From positions 1 through 16,783 of the forward strand of contig CALFGG010000088.1 in NCBI GenBank assembly GCA_937958235.1: 16,783 nt of DNA. Direction: 5' to 3'. The DNA comes from an uncultured Candidatus Saccharibacteria bacterium (GTDB lineage Bacteria; Patescibacteriota; Saccharimonadia; Saccharimonadales; Saccharimonadaceae). The notes under the pieces were generated by a model that saw only the letters and a program-made list of their open reading frames with translations, made no database searches and was not told the DNA's origin. Made by a program: the position numbers and the translations under genes. Shown piece after piece: positions 15,818-16,783 of this stretch; positions within the stretch are counted from its first letter, which is position 1; each line of letters opens with the position of its first letter.

Positions 15818-16381
15818 ATGGAAAATTATATTCTGATTTCTTGGATAAATGACTTCATCTTCTGCCCCGCCTCGATTTATTATCATAACCTGTATGAAGA
15901 TACTGAAAAAAGAGTTTATACTGACCTGCCACAGCAGAAAGGTATCGAAGTTCACTCTACGATTGATAATAAAAAATATTCTGGTTCCAAACACATCCTT
16001 CAGGGAATAGATGTTTGTTCAAACCAATATCGTATTTATGGCAAGATCGATATTTATAATTTAAAAACCCAAACCCTCATAGAGCGAAAAAAGAAGGTTA
16101 AGAATATCTATGATGGCTATATTTTCCAGCTATTCGCTCAGTATCTTTGCCTTAAGGAGATGGGGTACGATGTCCAAAAGCTTGAATTGTATAGCTATGA
16201 TGATAATAAAACCTACCCAGTTTTGCTGCCTGAGCTAGATCCAGGTATGTTCGCAAAGTTTCAAGAGACACTAGAAAAGATGCGTAAATTTAAAATGATA
16301 GATTTTAAGCAAGAGAATTTAGGTAAGTGCCAGGGCTGCATTTATAATAAAATCTGCGAAAGGACTGATCTTGATTTCTAG
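15818..16381 (+). CDS. cas4: CRISPR adaptation exonuclease Cas4
   Basis: 187 aa, typical for Cas4, a RecB/PD-(D/E)xK-fold nuclease with an iron-sulfur cluster that trims prespacers and helps select PAM-adjacent ones for Cas1-Cas2. Four cluster cysteines are visible: Cys16 (FCPAS) and Cys171, Cys174, Cys180 (KCQGCIYNKICE). Nuclease residues: His46 (EVHST), Asp78 (GKIDIYN), Glu89 and Lys91 (IERKK), and the QxxxY-like motif FQLFAQYLCL. The protein is complete. The ATG at 15818 is preceded by a G-rich stretch (GGAAAAAGGGG) 6 or more bases away. It follows cas12a by 17 bases and runs up to or into cas1, the standard type V-A order. Confidence 0.95.
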   Translation: MENYILISWINDFIFCPASIYYHNLYEDTEKRVYTDLPQQKGIEVHSTIDNKKYSGSKHILQGIDVCSNQYRIYGKIDIYNLKTQTLIERKKKVKNIYDGYIFQLFAQYLCLKEMGYDVQKLELYSYDDNKTYPVLLPELDPGMFAKFQETLEKMRKFKMIDFKQENLGKCQGCIYNKICERTDLDF

Positions 16382-16783
16382 GGAGGATTATATAAATAAA
16401 AAGATTATTCTCATCAATAGTATTGATGGGGATAAATTGTCATTCAAAAATGACAATCTCATTATTAAGGACGAAGAGGAGAATGTTAAGCTTCAATATA
16501 CTCTCTATAGAGTATTAGCAATCTATGTGATTGGCCCATTCTCCCTAACTTCTGGCCTCGCTGAACGTCTGAGAAAATATCACATTTCGATTATCTTCTT
16601 TAAATATTCTTTTCATCCATATTTATCGATTTTGAATGGGGTGGAAGGGAATACAGAATTACGCCAATTACAGTATTCTTTTTCAGATTCACTCATTGTT
16701 GCTCGTAGAATTATCCAGAATAAGATTCAAAACCAGATTCAGGCCATCAAGAAAAAGCGTAATGCTGAAGATCTCCCAGCATT
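16371..16783 (+). CDS. cas1: CRISPR integrase Cas1, type V-A (3' partial)
   Basis: About 130 N-terminal codons before the window ends. Residues KKIILINSIDGDKLSFKN, then IGPFSLTSGLAERLRKYH and EGNTELRQLQYSF, match the N-terminal beta domain and linker of Cas1 from type V-A loci; the catalytic Glu/His/Asp residues lie beyond the edge. Cas1 with Cas2 integrates new spacers. There is no ATG in frame at the right place. Candidates are TTG 16371 (AAAGGA 6 bases upstream, overlapping cas4 by 11 bases) and ATA 16392, which has GGGAGG (16381-16386) 5 bases upstream and gives the N-terminus that best fits the family (NKKIILINS). I annotate from TTG as the longer, more orthodox choice. Confidence 0.9.
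   Translation, partial: MISREDYINKKIILINSIDGDKLSFKNDNLIIKDEEENVKLQYTLYRVLAIYVIGPFSLTSGLAERLRKYHISIIFFKYSFHPYLSILNGVEGNTELRQLQYSFSDSLIVARRIIQNKIQNQIQAIKKKRNAEDLPA

Noticed and set aside
1..16783. Recoded TGA (as in Gracilibacteria/Absconditabacteria)
   Set aside because: Several genes end normally at TGA with the next gene starting at the overlap (for example 4171-4173 and 5130-5132), and the long genes need no TGA read-through.

Overview
This is an AT-rich bacterial window in which TGA works as a normal stop codon and most genes have a Shine-Dalgarno sequence. Gene content (a cell-surface polysaccharide operon next to a type V-A CRISPR-Cas locus) together with short overlaps between genes fits a small-genome lineage such as the Candidate Phyla Radiation/Patescibacteria. 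That placement is an inference: no rRNA or tRNA gene is present to test it.

Left part (1-8859, + strand): eight tightly packed genes, six of the seven junctions overlapping, form a surface-polysaccharide (O-antigen/capsule/glycoprotein-glycan-like) operon. In order: a WbpM/PglF-type nucleotide-sugar 4,6-dehydratase (5' end outside the window), a DegT-family aminotransferase, a PglC-type phosphoglycosyl transferase, a GNAT acetyltransferase fused to an ACC-deaminase/D-cysteine-desulfhydrase-like PLP domain, an ATP-grasp ligase, a GT4 glycosyltransferase, a Wzx-like flippase and a Wzy-like polymerase. Together they would make a 4-amino-4,6-dideoxy sugar, load it on a lipid carrier, extend and decorate it, flip it and polymerise it. 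A good intrinsic terminator at 8820-8859 closes the operon.

Junction (8860-9577): a non-coding, decayed stretch with a truncated ribbon-helix-helix-like mini-ORF and, on the minus strand, the C-terminal remnant of an IS3/IS481-type transposase broken by stops and a frameshift. It marks the edge of an accessory region.

Middle (9578-11404, - strand): a two-gene operon coding for an unrecognised 227-aa protein and then a retron-like reverse transcriptase (RT) with an intact YCDD site. Nearly the whole gap between them (10581-10649) folds on paper into a three-way-junction RNA closed by a 7-bp stem. This RT/unknown-protein/RNA set beside a CRISPR locus is the best candidate for an undescribed system, possibly a defence module.

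Right part (11405-16783, + strand): a 500-base intergenic region with a sigma70-like promoter, two intrinsic terminators and a GC-rich hairpin that may be a small-RNA gene, then the cas12a promoter, an intact cas12a (1292 aa, all catalytic residues present), cas4, and the 5' part of cas1, which runs off the window and lacks an ATG start. No CRISPR array is in the window; cas2 and the array, if present, probably lie to the right.
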